From assembly GCA_016185505.1 (NCBI GenBank), contig JACPNL010000005.1:1-53544 (forward strand): a stretch of DNA of 53,544 nt. The letters run 5' to 3'. Positions 7,867 to 15,709 of this stretch are shown piece by piece. The position numbers were made by a program, and so were the translations under genes. Position 1 is the stretch's first letter; every line of letters begins with the position of its first letter. The notes beneath the pieces were generated by a model. That model was not told the origin of the DNA. It ran no database searches and saw only the letters and a program-made list of their open reading frames with translations. This DNA comes from Candidatus Yanofskyibacteriota bacterium. Lineage in GTDB: Bacteria > Patescibacteriota > Minisyncoccia > 2-02-FULL-40-12 > GWA2-44-9.

Positions 7867-8517
7867 TTAAAGCAGAAGCTGATAAATTTTTATTAAGAAA
7901 TAGATGCTTAAATTGGCCGCGACATGACAAAAAACTGATGGCCAGAGCCGGTTGGTCCTGATGACCAGCCAAAGCCATGGCAGGCCGGCAACAAAAACGG
8001 GGAGCCAGACGAGTTCGTGAACGGTGTGATTTCCGGCCCACTGATAGTTTAAGAATAATCCGACTGACAAGACAAGTAAGACAAGCCACCAATTCAATTC
8101 TTTTTTGAAAAGTATCAACAGCGCAATTAAGATTCTCACTGGGCTCCTGGTGAATAATTCTTCAATAACGACTGTTTTTATGACATAACTCTCGGTAAAT
8201 TTAAAAAATTGATCTAACGGCCAGAAAAAAGCCGGATAGCTTTTTTGAAAAGTGTCCATTGCTTTGGAGAACGGTTCGTCCACCAAACCGGATAAGAAAA
8301 GCAGCGCTACCACCATTGGAACCGTGAACGCGTTTATCAGGAGCACTTTTATTATCCTTTTCCAGAAATACAGGTCGAACAGCGGGTCAGCCCCGATTTG
8401 CTCTCTGGCTTTGGCCGGAGTCAGCAGATCGGTCCCAATTGCGAAGCAATCGAGGATCCTCGACCGTAGTCGGGAGATCCTCGATATTTTTGGTATCGGG
8501 GCTCTTTCTCTTTCCAT
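7867..8517 (-). CDS. CPBP-family intramembrane metalloprotease
   Basis: Membrane protein with the CPBP (CAAX/Abi) signatures: EELFTR (EExxxR) in one helix, NHTVHELVW in the next and a final histidine-asparagine motif HVAANLS. These residues bind the catalytic zinc in the family. Substrates of bacterial members are mostly unknown. The start is taken at the ATG giving MERERAPIPK; a TTG seven codons upstream is possible. The first 30 or so residues (ISRISRLRSRILDCFAIGTD) are encoded by a family B palindromic element, so the original N-terminus may begin near LLTPAKAREQ. The gene stands alone on the minus strand. Confidence 0.75.
   Translation of the reverse strand: MERERAPIPKISRISRLRSRILDCFAIGTDLLTPAKAREQIGADPLFDLYFWKRIIKVLLINAFTVPMVVALLFLSGLVDEPFSKAMDTFQKSYPAFFWPLDQFFKFTESYVIKTVVIEELFTRSPVRILIALLILFKKELNWWLVLLVLSVGLFLNYQWAGNHTVHELVWLPVFVAGLPWLWLVIRTNRLWPSVFCHVAANLSIYFLIKIYQLLL
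8433..8501. repeat. Family B element plus a half copy, in coding DNA
   Basis: TCCC/GGGA outer arms (8433-8475) enclose ATTGC/GCAAT, the central palindrome CGAGGATCCTCG and a GAC/GTC mini-hairpin. A truncated second copy reaches 8501. It supplies the N-terminal codons of the CPBP gene. Confidence 0.7.
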
Positions 8518-8624
8518 TTTCAATGAACTTCCAAACAAAAGGCTTCTTTCACCATAACCTTTCTATCGTTCCCGGGCAACAAGAAGAAAATAACGGTACT
8601 ATAAATATTTTTTTTGCCATGCCA

Positions 8625-8653
8625 TTGACGGCATAAAAAATCCCGTTTAGAAT
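8625..8653 (+). promoter_or_regulatory. Promoter overlapping a terminator hairpin
   Basis: TTGACG (8625-8630), 17 bases, TAGAAT (8648-8653). Its -10 lies in the loop of the hairpin at 8635-8668, and the predicted start is near 8660. It drives the aminotransferase gene. Confidence 0.55.
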
Positions 8654-8668
8654 TAAGCGGGATTTTTT
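8635..8668. terminator. Terminator-like hairpin between divergent genes
   Basis: AAAAAATCCCG (8635-8645) pairs with CGGGATTTTTT (8658-8668). No transcript from a flanking gene needs to end here, because the neighbours diverge. It may insulate, or be a mobile hairpin. Confidence 0.65.
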
Positions 8669-8684
8669 GTAAAGGACTTTGAAA

Positions 8685-9905
8685 ATGCCGGGATCGAGCC
8701 AAACTCGACTGGGGCCCAAGTCGCAGGCGGTTATTGAGAGAACTCACAAATATTCGGCAAATCACTATCATCGTCTGCCGGTTGTTTTTGTCAGGGGAGA
8801 GGGCGTTCGTCTGTGGGATCTGGAGGGTCGAGAGTATATAGATATGCTGGGTACGTATTCGGCTCTTAATGTTGGCCACTGTCACCCGCGCATTCTCAAC
8901 GTTTTGCGGGAACAAGCCGGTCTGTTGGCTAATGTGTCAAATGCCGTCTATACGCCTCAATACGCTGATTTTGTAGAGAATTTGGCTAAGTTCTGTTTTT
9001 TGGACAAGGTCTTGCCCAAGAATGGCGGAGTGGAAGCATGGGAATCGGCGGTTAAAATAGCTCGCGCATGGGGTTATGGAGTTAAAGGTGTCGACCGAAA
9101 CAAAGCAGAGATAATTGTGTGTGACGGCGCTTTCCACGGCCGAACGCTTGCCGCTATCAGCGCCACGCAAAAGTGCGGAGATAAATTCGGACCGTCCGCG
9201 CCGGGATTTGTGTCGGTCCCCTTTGGCGATACCGATGCTTTTGAAAATGCGGTCACAAAAAACACCGTCGCGTTCGTTGTAGAACCGATTCAAGGCGAAG
9301 GCGGCATCAACATTCCGCCGGAGGGTTATCTTAACAAAGTAAGTTATATCTGCCTGGATCGCAATGTCCTTTTTGTGCTTGATGAGATACAGACCGGTTT
9401 TTGCAGAACAGGAAACAAGTTTGCCTTTTGGCATCAATGTCTAAGTCCGGACCTTCTGATAGTCGGTAAGGCGCTTAGCGGCGGCTTTCTGCCGATTTCT
9501 GCGGTTGTCGGCACAAAAGAAGCTATGGATGCGATAAAGCCGGGTGATGACGGCAGTACTTTCGGCGGGAATCCTCTCGCCTGCGCCGTTGCGGTTGAAG
9601 CGCTCAAGGTGCTTGAGGAGGAAAGATTAGCCGATCGCGCCTTGCTTCTCGGCGAGTATTTTATTTCGCAGCTTAAAGGTCTGGACAGCTCGCTAATAAA
9701 AGAGGTGAGGGGGAGAGGATTAATGATAGGCATAGAATTCCAACGGGAACATGGACTAGAATTTCGCGATAAGATGCTTGAAGCGGGCGTTCTATGCAAA
9801 GAAACAAGGGATAATGTGATAAGATTTGCTCCACCGCTCACGATCACAAAAGAAGAGATTGACTCGGTTCTTAATAGGACAGAAACAGTTTTAAGGCAAA
9901 GATAG
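8685..9905 (+). CDS. rocD: Ornithine aminotransferase-like class III aminotransferase
   Basis: PLP-dependent aminotransferase of about 406 residues. The best family match is ornithine--oxo-acid aminotransferase, from the segments NGGVEAWESAVKIARAWGYG, FVLDEIQTGFCRTG, the PLP lysine in GKALSGGF and GSTFGGNPLACAVAVEALKV. It would convert ornithine and 2-oxoglutarate to glutamate semialdehyde and glutamate. Acetylornithine aminotransferase (ArgD) is the main alternative. ATG 8685 is preferred to TTG 8679 because AAAGGA lies eight bases upstream, one of the few clear ribosome sites here. It is monocistronic between a promoter and a terminator. No other arginine or proline genes are nearby. Confidence 0.85.
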   Translation: MPGSSQTRLGPKSQAVIERTHKYSANHYHRLPVVFVRGEGVRLWDLEGREYIDMLGTYSALNVGHCHPRILNVLREQAGLLANVSNAVYTPQYADFVENLAKFCFLDKVLPKNGGVEAWESAVKIARAWGYGVKGVDRNKAEIIVCDGAFHGRTLAAISATQKCGDKFGPSAPGFVSVPFGDTDAFENAVTKNTVAFVVEPIQGEGGINIPPEGYLNKVSYICLDRNVLFVLDEIQTGFCRTGNKFAFWHQCLSPDLLIVGKALSGGFLPISAVVGTKEAMDAIKPGDDGSTFGGNPLACAVAVEALKVLEEERLADRALLLGEYFISQLKGLDSSLIKEVRGRGLMIGIEFQREHGLEFRDKMLEAGVLCKETRDNVIRFAPPLTITKEEIDSVLNRTETVLRQR

Positions 9906-9929
9906 ATCCCGCAATTGCGGGATTTTTTA
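9906..9929 (+). terminator. Rho-independent terminator
   Basis: ATCCCGCAATTGCGGGAT (9906-9923) followed by T-run, four bases after the aminotransferase stop. Confidence 0.85.
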
Positions 9930-9945
9930 TTTTGAAGTAAGATAA

Positions 9946-10047
9946 AATTGCGATGCCAATATGCGAATTTCATGCGAATGATGCGAATCGAGAATAGTTT
10001 TATCTGCAATTCGTAGATTAGCATTAGATTTGTAGATTTGCATCATT
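9946..10047. repeat. ATGCGAAT repeat cluster
   Basis: Three ATGCGAAT units are followed by a partly complementary segment ending in TAGATTTGCATCAT. This is an imperfect inverted-repeat element filling the intergenic gap. Confidence 0.5.
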
Positions 10048-10050
10048 TCA

Positions 10051-11010
10051 ATGAGCGAAGCGAATAACAAAAATCTGCCTCGGGACACCTTTCTATATCT
10101 TCTGGCCATCATAACTTTGGTTGTAGTTGCGGTTGGATTCGGGATGGCTGTTTTTAATTATATTGATTTTTATTTCCCAGATCCGGCGACGGACTATTAT
10201 AGGAGCGCTTCTTCGTACGAGGGAGCTATAAGGCAGGCGATGGCGATGCTTATCGTTGTGTTCCCGGTTTTCTTTTGGGTTTCTAGATTTCTACGAAAAG
10301 ACGTTCGGCTTCATCCCGAAAAGAAAGAATTAAAAATAAGAAAGTGGCTCTTATATCTTACTCTGTTTGCGGCCGCGCTTGTGATAATAGGGGACTTTGT
10401 GACCGTGGTTAATAATTTTCTAAGAGGCGAACTTACAACCAGATTTGCATTAAAGGCGCTGACCATTTTCTTTATTTCCGGTTCGGTTTTTTATTATTAT
10501 CTGGCACAGCTAAAGGAGAAGGGGTCAGGTACTCTCTTTTTAAAGTACCTGACCCCCTTCATCGTGGCGGTGGTTATCGCAGCTGTAGGATGGGGATTTG
10601 CCGTAATCGGTTCGCCTTTCGCGCAGAGAGAGAAACGCTTTGACGAAAAGAGGGTTCAAGATTTGCAAACAATACAGAATCAGATTATTTATTACTGGCA
10701 GAGCAAGCAGTCGCTTCCCTTGATTTTATCAGATCTCGAAGATACTATTTCCGGCTTCAAAGTACCGCTTGATTCGCAATCGGGCGAGGAATATGAATAT
10801 TCTGTATCTAGAGGAGACGAAGTTGGCTTTGAACTTTGCGCGGTTTTCAACAATTCTGATATTAGCGGCGTTGAAACAAACGTTGTGGTCAAACCAGTTG
10901 CTCCGCGCGGTGAATATTATACTAATGAGAATTGGCAGCATGACGCGGGGAGGTATTGTTTTGAAAGAACTATAGACCCCGATCTTTATCCATCCATTAA
11001 ACAAAAATGA
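10051..11010 (+). CDS. DUF5671-containing membrane protein
   Basis: Protein of 319 residues typical of CPR genomes. The N-terminal DUF5671 domain has four or five hydrophobic helices (about residues 15-200), with the family-like start LPRDTFLYLLAIITLVVVAV. A soluble C-terminal region (about 205-319) contains RVQDLQTIQNQIIYYWQSKQ, reminiscent of pilin-like or assembly proteins. Function is unknown. A family D palindrome (10518-10560) is read in frame at a loop between helices, encoding KGSGTLFLKYLTPF. It overlaps the FKBP gene by ATGA, which indicates translational coupling. Confidence 0.8.
   Translation: MSEANNKNLPRDTFLYLLAIITLVVVAVGFGMAVFNYIDFYFPDPATDYYRSASSYEGAIRQAMAMLIVVFPVFFWVSRFLRKDVRLHPEKKELKIRKWLLYLTLFAAALVIIGDFVTVVNNFLRGELTTRFALKALTIFFISGSVFYYYLAQLKEKGSGTLFLKYLTPFIVAVVIAAVGWGFAVIGSPFAQREKRFDEKRVQDLQTIQNQIIYYWQSKQSLPLILSDLEDTISGFKVPLDSQSGEEYEYSVSRGDEVGFELCAVFNNSDISGVETNVVVKPVAPRGEYYTNENWQHDAGRYCFERTIDPDLYPSIKQK
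10518..10560. repeat. Family D palindrome inside the DUF5671 gene
   Basis: Arms GAAGGGGTCAGGTACT (10518-10533) and AGTACCTGACCCCCTTC (10544-10560). The same arms occur inside the glycosyltransferase gene at 33936-33976. The frame stays open. Confidence 0.85.
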
Positions 11011-11531
11011 CAAAATCAATATTTATTTTTACAATCTTAGTCGTGTTTGTGGCAATTGCTGTCTGGTTTGTTATTCAAAAAACAAAAGAAGTCGGCCGTC
11101 CCGTGACATCGGATGTCCAGCGGCCATCCGATGTCGTTAATCCGTCTGACGACAAAAACGCCGTTACTGAAACGACGAATGAGCCCATTCAGTATGATAA
11201 CGGCTTAACGGTTCAAGATGTAGTTGTCGGCACCGGCAAAACGGCCGAGAACGGCGATACTTTAAGCGCTCACTATGTCGGCGCGCTTGAGGATGGAACG
11301 GTTTTTGACGAATCATACGGCAGGGGACAACCGATACAATTTGTACTGGGTTCCGGTCAGCTTATTCAGGGCTGGGAACTTGGTTTAGTTGGCATGAAAG
11401 AGGGCGGTAAGAGGCGACTGGTCATACCGCCTGAACTCGGCTACGGCGAAAGGGGAGCCGGCGGTGGCGCAATCCCGCCCAACGCAACTCTTTTGTTCGA
11501 AATAGAACTCGTAGGGGTAACGAAACAATAA
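11007..11531 (+). CDS. Membrane-anchored FKBP-type peptidyl-prolyl isomerase
   Basis: Prolyl isomerase that assists folding of extracytoplasmic proteins. It has an N-terminal membrane helix (about residues 5-22), a disordered linker and a complete FKBP domain (about 70-174), with the conserved SAHYVGALEDGTVFDESYGR, FVLGSGQLIQGWELGLVGM and YGERGAGGGAIPPNATL. The linker holds a family E palindrome read as TSDVQRPSDVVNPSDD. A periplasm-side foldase suits a genome region encoding many large secreted proteins. It is coupled to the upstream DUF5671 gene. Confidence 0.92.
   Translation: MTKSIFIFTILVVFVAIAVWFVIQKTKEVGRPVTSDVQRPSDVVNPSDDKNAVTETTNEPIQYDNGLTVQDVVVGTGKTAENGDTLSAHYVGALEDGTVFDESYGRGQPIQFVLGSGQLIQGWELGLVGMKEGGKRRLVIPPELGYGERGAGGGAIPPNATLLFEIELVGVTKQ
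11105..11135. repeat. Family E palindrome in the FKBP linker
   Basis: GACATCGGATG (11105-11115) and CATCCGATGTC (11125-11135). Read in frame as TSDVQRPSDV. Confidence 0.8.
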
Positions 11532-11559
11532 TTTTGACCGCATCATGTCCTCTTTCTTG

Positions 11560-11904
11560 CTAATTCGAGTGTAGTTCTTTCAAGAGCCGTTTGACCTCTT
11601 CTCTCATAACGGGGAGGTCTTTGGTAATTGTGTTCCAGACAACATGACGATCGACCTTAAAATACTCGTGGGTTAAAAAATTGCGCATATCTGTAACATC
11701 TCTCCAAACAATTTCGCGGTTTGTTTGTTTCAACTCGTCGGACATATTTCTGGCCGCTTCACCGATTATCTCAATTTCTCTGACTACGGCGTCACTTACT
11801 AGATCGTCGTTGCTAAATGTGCCTTCTGTGTGTCCGGCTGTGTATGACTCAATTTTCTGAATAGCTTCAAGAATATGCTGGAGATAAATTTTATCTTTGT
11901 CCAT
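11560..11904 (-). CDS. hepT: HepT-like toxin (DUF86)
   Basis: HEPN-superfamily toxin of 114 residues. The family RX4HXY motif is present as RNFLTHEY (about residues 74-81), preceded by the helix VREIEIIGEAARNMSDELK. HepT proteins act as RNases or by other means and are silenced when the partner MntA adds AMP to the tyrosine of this motif. The upstream gene encodes that partner with an overlap of 14 bases, the usual order. The pair is intact and lies on the minus strand, isolated from its neighbours. Confidence 0.88.
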   Translation of the reverse strand: MDKDKIYLQHILEAIQKIESYTAGHTEGTFSNDDLVSDAVVREIEIIGEAARNMSDELKQTNREIVWRDVTDMRNFLTHEYFKVDRHVVWNTITKDLPVMREEVKRLLKELHSN

Positions 11905-12175
11905 AGATGTCTTTAAGGTCGGGTAAAATTCTTGGAAGAATATGGGAACTTAGCCCCCCCTCTGTCACAAGATCTATTTTTCTGCCCGTTTTATTTTCAA
12001 CAATTCTCTTTATCCTGACCAAATCTAACAAACTTTTGGGCTCTTTAAAGCGAACCAAAATATCTATATCGCTATTCGGTGAGTCCTCCCCGCGGCTAAA
12101 AGACCCGAAAACACCGGCGTATTCCACGCCGTTTTCTTTTAGCAAATCAATAATAGAATAAATATTGCTGTCCAT
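11891..12175 (-). CDS. mntA: MntA-like antitoxin nucleotidyltransferase
   Basis: Minimal nucleotidyltransferase of 94 residues. GSFSRGEDSPNSDIDILV (about residues 24-41) carries the GS...DxD catalytic motif, followed by KIDLVTEGG, the third acidic position. It would neutralise the overlapping HepT by AMPylation, with ATP as donor. Its start codon lies seven bases after a TATAAT box, so the mRNA is probably leaderless. Confidence 0.88.
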   Translation of the reverse strand: MDSNIYSIIDLLKENGVEYAGVFGSFSRGEDSPNSDIDILVRFKEPKSLLDLVRIKRIVENKTGRKIDLVTEGGLSSHILPRILPDLKDIYGQR

Positions 12176-12182
12176 GCTTTGG

Positions 12183-12211
12183 ATTATATCTTAAATCTAA
12201 TCTACCGTAAA
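12183..12211 (-). promoter_or_regulatory. Promoter of mntA-hepT
   Basis: On the minus strand, TTTACG (12211-12206), 17 bases and TATAAT (12188-12183). The predicted transcription start falls next to the mntA ATG at 12175. Confidence 0.55.
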
Positions 12212-12263
12212 TATACTGACAGAAATGTGACTTATCGTCTGAAATAAATAGATTTGTGGTAAA

Positions 12264-13523
12264 ATGAGGATTATGAACGAGATACTCAAATTTCCCGAAG
12301 ATTTCAAGTGGGGGAGCGCTACGTCGGCTCATCAGGTTGAGGGGAACAACCACAATGATTGGACGGAGTGGGAGAAGTCGTCCGAAAGAATTGCGCAACT
12401 GAAGAAAGAAGGGAAAGACCCTTCGGATTTTATTTCCGGCAAGGCGTGCGATAGCTATAACCGATATGAGGAGGATTTTGATATTGCTCAAAAATTAAAT
12501 CAAAACATTCATCGTTTCTCAATTGAGTGGTCGCGTATAGAACCCGAAGAAGGAAAGTTTGATGAAGGGGAAATGGAGCGTTATAAAAGGTTGATAGATG
12601 CGTTGAGGGAGAGGGGGATAGAGCCAATGGTAACGCTTTGGCATTTTACTAATCCAATATGGTTTGCGGAGAAAGGTGGTTGGCTCAACCGCAAAGCGCC
12701 GGGGTACTTTACAAGGTACACAAAGTATGTTGTGGATAACTTAAAGGATAGGGTAGGGCTGTGGATAACTTTTAACGAGGCAACAACGGTATATGCAAGC
12801 CTTTCTTATTTAAAAGGTGAATGGCCGTTACAACACAAGAATATTTTTGAGTTTTTTAGAGTTCGTAAAAATTTTATCAAGGCACACACTCTCGCCTATC
12901 GGGAGATCAAGAAAATTTATGGTGTTTCGCCGACACTAAAAAATGATTCCTCAATGTCGCACAATGTAGCAGTAGGTTTGGTTGAGAACAACGTTTATTT
13001 TTCTAGCGGTAATTTGTTAAAAGTTTTGGGAGTGGTGAAGATACTAAATTGGCTTCAAACTTGTGCTTGGTCTAAAACTCTGTCCTACTCGGACTTCCTG
13101 GGATTAAATTATTATACGGATTATAAGATGTTCGGATCTAAAGAATCTGACGATGGGCCAGCTCCGGAAATGCCCCCGTGGAGAATTTATCCCAAAGGTA
13201 TTTATCATCGTCTGATGGAGCTAAAAAGATTTAAAAAACCAATTTATATAACCGAGAATGGCATTGCTGACAGAACCGATCAGTTGAGGGAGAAATTTAT
13301 CAAGGAACATCTGTATTGGGTTTGGAAAGCGATACAAGACGGCGCCGATGTGCGTGGGTATATGTATTGGTCGCTTTTGGATAATTTTGAATGGGCAAAA
13401 GGGTTCAAACCCCGTTTTGGATTGATTGAGGTAGATTATGCGACACTGGAGAGAAAGATACGTCCTTCGGCCTACGAATATGGTAAAATATGTAAGACAA
13501 ATCAATTGAAAATTGATTTGTAA
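12264..13523 (+). CDS. Glycoside hydrolase family 1 beta-glycosidase
   Basis: Cytoplasmic beta-glucosidase or galactosidase-type enzyme of 419 residues with no signal peptide. Family 1 features are the N-terminal FPEDFKWGSATSAHQVEG, the acid/base glutamate in ITFNEA, the nucleophile glutamate in IYITENG and the aglycone-side YMYWSLLDNFEWAKGF. The acid/base motif is NEA instead of the usual NEP. Length is slightly short of the common 440-480. Start is ATG 12264 or ATG 12273. The 3' end carries a hairpin (13498-13520) encoding TNQLKIDL, and the stop codon coincides with the left edge of a family H element, so the C-terminus may have been altered by repeat insertion. Confidence 0.9.
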   Translation: MRIMNEILKFPEDFKWGSATSAHQVEGNNHNDWTEWEKSSERIAQLKKEGKDPSDFISGKACDSYNRYEEDFDIAQKLNQNIHRFSIEWSRIEPEEGKFDEGEMERYKRLIDALRERGIEPMVTLWHFTNPIWFAEKGGWLNRKAPGYFTRYTKYVVDNLKDRVGLWITFNEATTVYASLSYLKGEWPLQHKNIFEFFRVRKNFIKAHTLAYREIKKIYGVSPTLKNDSSMSHNVAVGLVENNVYFSSGNLLKVLGVVKILNWLQTCAWSKTLSYSDFLGLNYYTDYKMFGSKESDDGPAPEMPPWRIYPKGIYHRLMELKRFKKPIYITENGIADRTDQLREKFIKEHLYWVWKAIQDGADVRGYMYWSLLDNFEWAKGFKPRFGLIEVDYATLERKIRPSAYEYGKICKTNQLKIDL

Positions 13524-13666
13524 ATTATTCTAATTGACCTAATTATTCTAATTATTCTAAAGAAACCCCAATACCAAAATGTCTAATGTCTAAATTTTTT
13601 TAGCCATTTAGTCATTAGGATTTGTTTAGGTCAATTAGAGCAATTAGAATAATTAGAATAATTTTA
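13521..13666 (-). repeat. AT-rich MITE-like element, copy 2 (family H)
   Basis: Inverted copy of the element at 4306-4430. Its reverse complement has the same AATTATTCTAATT ends and the core ACATTTTGGTATTGGGGTTT. It spans the GH1 stop and ends just before the next gene's TTG. Confidence 0.75.
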
Positions 13667-13668
13667 CT

Positions 13669-14472
13669 TTGCTCTGGCTCTATCTTGCACTACTCGCCTA
13701 TCTTATAAACGCCACTGTTTTTATAATTGACAAATACTTACTTGCCGGCCATATGCCCAAATATCACGCCTATGCTTTTGGGATGGCTGTTTTAAGTTTG
13801 GGCGCTGTTTTTCTTGTTCCTTTTGGAGTTAATTTGCCAGACCTTGATAACTTTTTATTGATGGTTGGAGCGGGAGCGGTTTTTTTTGCAGGGTTATTGC
13901 TTCTTTACAAATCAATCAAAGAAAGTGATGTTTCAATAGCGGCAGCTAACTCTCTTGCTTTTATGTTTTTAGTTCTGGGGATATTTCTTTTGGGCAGGAT
14001 AGAAAAACGTGTTCTGGTTTGGGCGATATTTGCCGGAGTATTGTTCGGAATGTATTATGTTTTGTTCAAACTTTCATTTAATACGACCGGTTTTGTAAAC
14101 GGCTTATTCTGGACAAGGGTCGGTTTTGTCGGCGGCGCGTTAGCGTCTCTTATTTTTCCGCATGTTCGAAAAGAGATTAAATTTACGTACGATTACTCTC
14201 CCGTAAAGTCAAAGGCCTTATTTGTTTTCAATAAGTTTCTTGCCGGCGTCGGTTTTATAATTCTTTATTTTGCGATAAGTCTTGGCAATGTTTCTCTGGT
14301 AAACGGTCTTTTGGGGATACAATTTTTACTAACGTTTATTTTGGCTTTGTTTTTAGGGGGAAGAATTCCGGGGATTCGGGAAAAAATAGACAGATTAACG
14401 ATCACACACAAACTCTCTGGCATTTTGGCAGTGCTGGTAGGTTTTTTAATTCTTTTTGTACAGAATGTATAA
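13669..14472 (+). CDS. EamA/DMT-type membrane protein
   Basis: Polytopic membrane protein of 267 residues with about nine or ten hydrophobic helices arranged as two similar halves. It resembles EamA-type drug/metabolite transporters, for example LLLLYKSIKESDVSIAAANS and IILYFAISLGNVSLVNGLLG. Substrate is unknown. The only usable start is TTG 13669, because an in-frame TAG lies five codons upstream inside the family H element. The element therefore abuts the coding start and may have replaced the original start and promoter. The first helix (WLYLALLAYLINATVFIIDK) appears complete. Confidence 0.7.
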   Translation: MLWLYLALLAYLINATVFIIDKYLLAGHMPKYHAYAFGMAVLSLGAVFLVPFGVNLPDLDNFLLMVGAGAVFFAGLLLLYKSIKESDVSIAAANSLAFMFLVLGIFLLGRIEKRVLVWAIFAGVLFGMYYVLFKLSFNTTGFVNGLFWTRVGFVGGALASLIFPHVRKEIKFTYDYSPVKSKALFVFNKFLAGVGFIILYFAISLGNVSLVNGLLGIQFLLTFILALFLGGRIPGIREKIDRLTITHKLSGILAVLVGFLILFVQNV

Positions 14473-14536
14473 ATTTAGTTTTTCCTCAAAGGTAAAGAAA
14501 GTTTCGGCAGTTGTACTATTTACTATTTTTTAGCTA

Positions 14537-14575
14537 CCTGTGGATAAACGACTTCGCAAGTCGTTTATCCACAGG
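14537..14575. repeat. Family A palindrome
   Basis: CCTGTGGATAAACGACTT and its exact complement around a CGC loop. It contains inverted DnaA-box-like 9-mers. It lies just upstream of the glycosidase start and is open in that frame (LWINDFASRLSTG). Confidence 0.9.
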
Positions 14576-14597
14576 CGGAATCGTTTTTAGCGTAATT

Positions 14598-15626
14598 ATG
14601 ATTATGAAAAAGAGAACTAAAATTATTATCCAAATTTTACTGATCATCATTGCCGTTCTTTGGGTTTTTTCTTTGGATTTTTCGGACGAGATGGGCGAGC
14701 CGATTTACGGCGTTTCTTTCAGCCGCTTCCATACCGATGAGCTGGGGCTTGACTGGAGAGAGACATATCTTGCTCTTCAAAATGAGCTGGGGGTGAAAAA
14801 TTTCAGGTTTTCCGCCCACTGGCCGCTGACAGAGCCGGAAAAAGATAAATATAATTTTGCGGAACTTGATTTTCAGATGTCGGAAGCTCGCAGTAGCGGT
14901 GTGTCGGTCATTCTGGCCGTTGGCCGGCGCTTGCCCGGCTGGCCGGAATGCCATGAACCCCAATGGGTTCAAGATCAAAAATTAAAAATTAAAAATCAAA
15001 AAGAATTCGAATTATTTAAACAGGAAAGAATTTTGAAATATATAGAAACGGTAGTTAACAGATATAAGGGCTATGATAATATAATTTATTGGCAGGTGGA
15101 AAACGAGCCGTTCTTAACCGGCTTCAGCCGTTCGGAATGCGGGCCTCTAGATAAGGAGTTCTTAGACGAGGAAATTGCCTTAGTTAAATCTCTTGATGAT
15201 AGACCTATTCTAATTACTGACAGTGGTGAGATTGGTGATTGGTTCAGGGCCTATTCTCGCGGGGATGTTTTCGGAACCAGTTTATATCTGTATGTCTGGC
15301 CTAGGTCCATTGGTTTTCCTATACGTTATCCAGTCACACCGGCGTTCTTTCGGATAAAACATAACCTCGTGCGCCTGATTTTGGGCGCCAAACCGTCCTT
15401 TGTTGTTGAGTTATCGGCTGAACCGTGGCTTCTCCAGCCGATAGTTGAGACGCCCACAGAAGTTCAGTTGGACAGAATGGGTATAGACAAGTTTAACGAG
15501 ATGATTGATTTTTCCGCTAAATCAGGTTTTAATGAGTCTTATCTGTGGGGCGCCGAATGGTGGTACTGGCTGAAATTACAGGGACTCCCCGATCATTGGG
15601 AGCGGGCTAAACAACTATTCAACTAA
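14598..15626 (+). CDS. Membrane-anchored clan A glycoside hydrolase-like protein
   Basis: Protein of about 342 residues: an N-terminal signal anchor (about residues 6-23) and a TIM-barrel glycosidase-like domain. It opens with YGVSFSRFHTDELGLDW and NFRFSAHWPLTEPEKDKYNF, has the acid/base motif WQVENEPF and a late candidate nucleophile glutamate in FVVELSAEPWL, which fits GH5-type clan A enzymes. The substrate is unknown, and surface glycans are plausible given the glycosyltransferase cluster. ATG 14598 or 14604 is chosen because the upstream in-frame extension is made of a family A palindrome. A short repeat (about 14978-15000) encodes QKLKIKNQK in a loop. Confidence 0.7.
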   Translation: MIMKKRTKIIIQILLIIIAVLWVFSLDFSDEMGEPIYGVSFSRFHTDELGLDWRETYLALQNELGVKNFRFSAHWPLTEPEKDKYNFAELDFQMSEARSSGVSVILAVGRRLPGWPECHEPQWVQDQKLKIKNQKEFELFKQERILKYIETVVNRYKGYDNIIYWQVENEPFLTGFSRSECGPLDKEFLDEEIALVKSLDDRPILITDSGEIGDWFRAYSRGDVFGTSLYLYVWPRSIGFPIRYPVTPAFFRIKHNLVRLILGAKPSFVVELSAEPWLLQPIVETPTEVQLDRMGIDKFNEMIDFSAKSGFNESYLWGAEWWYWLKLQGLPDHWERAKQLFN

Positions 15627-15709
15627 CCAACTCACCACGCGTGATTGACATTGAATATTCTTGGAGCGGGGCGTCGCCTACTTGTTGGTCACGTGAATAA
15701 CTCGATAAC

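Noticed and set aside
12747-12781. Two further TGTGGATAA words in the GH1 gene as DnaA sites
   Set aside because: They fall in ordinary conserved coding sequence (VVDNL, LWITF) with no palindrome, so chance or codon choice explains them.
14537-14575. Family A palindrome as an intrinsic terminator
   Set aside because: The stem is strong but no T-run follows any copy, and several copies lie inside coding sequence.
14511-14597. Upstream extension of the glycosidase ORF
   Set aside because: The added residues (LWINDFASRLSTG) are family A repeat DNA and precede a normal signal anchor starting at 14598.
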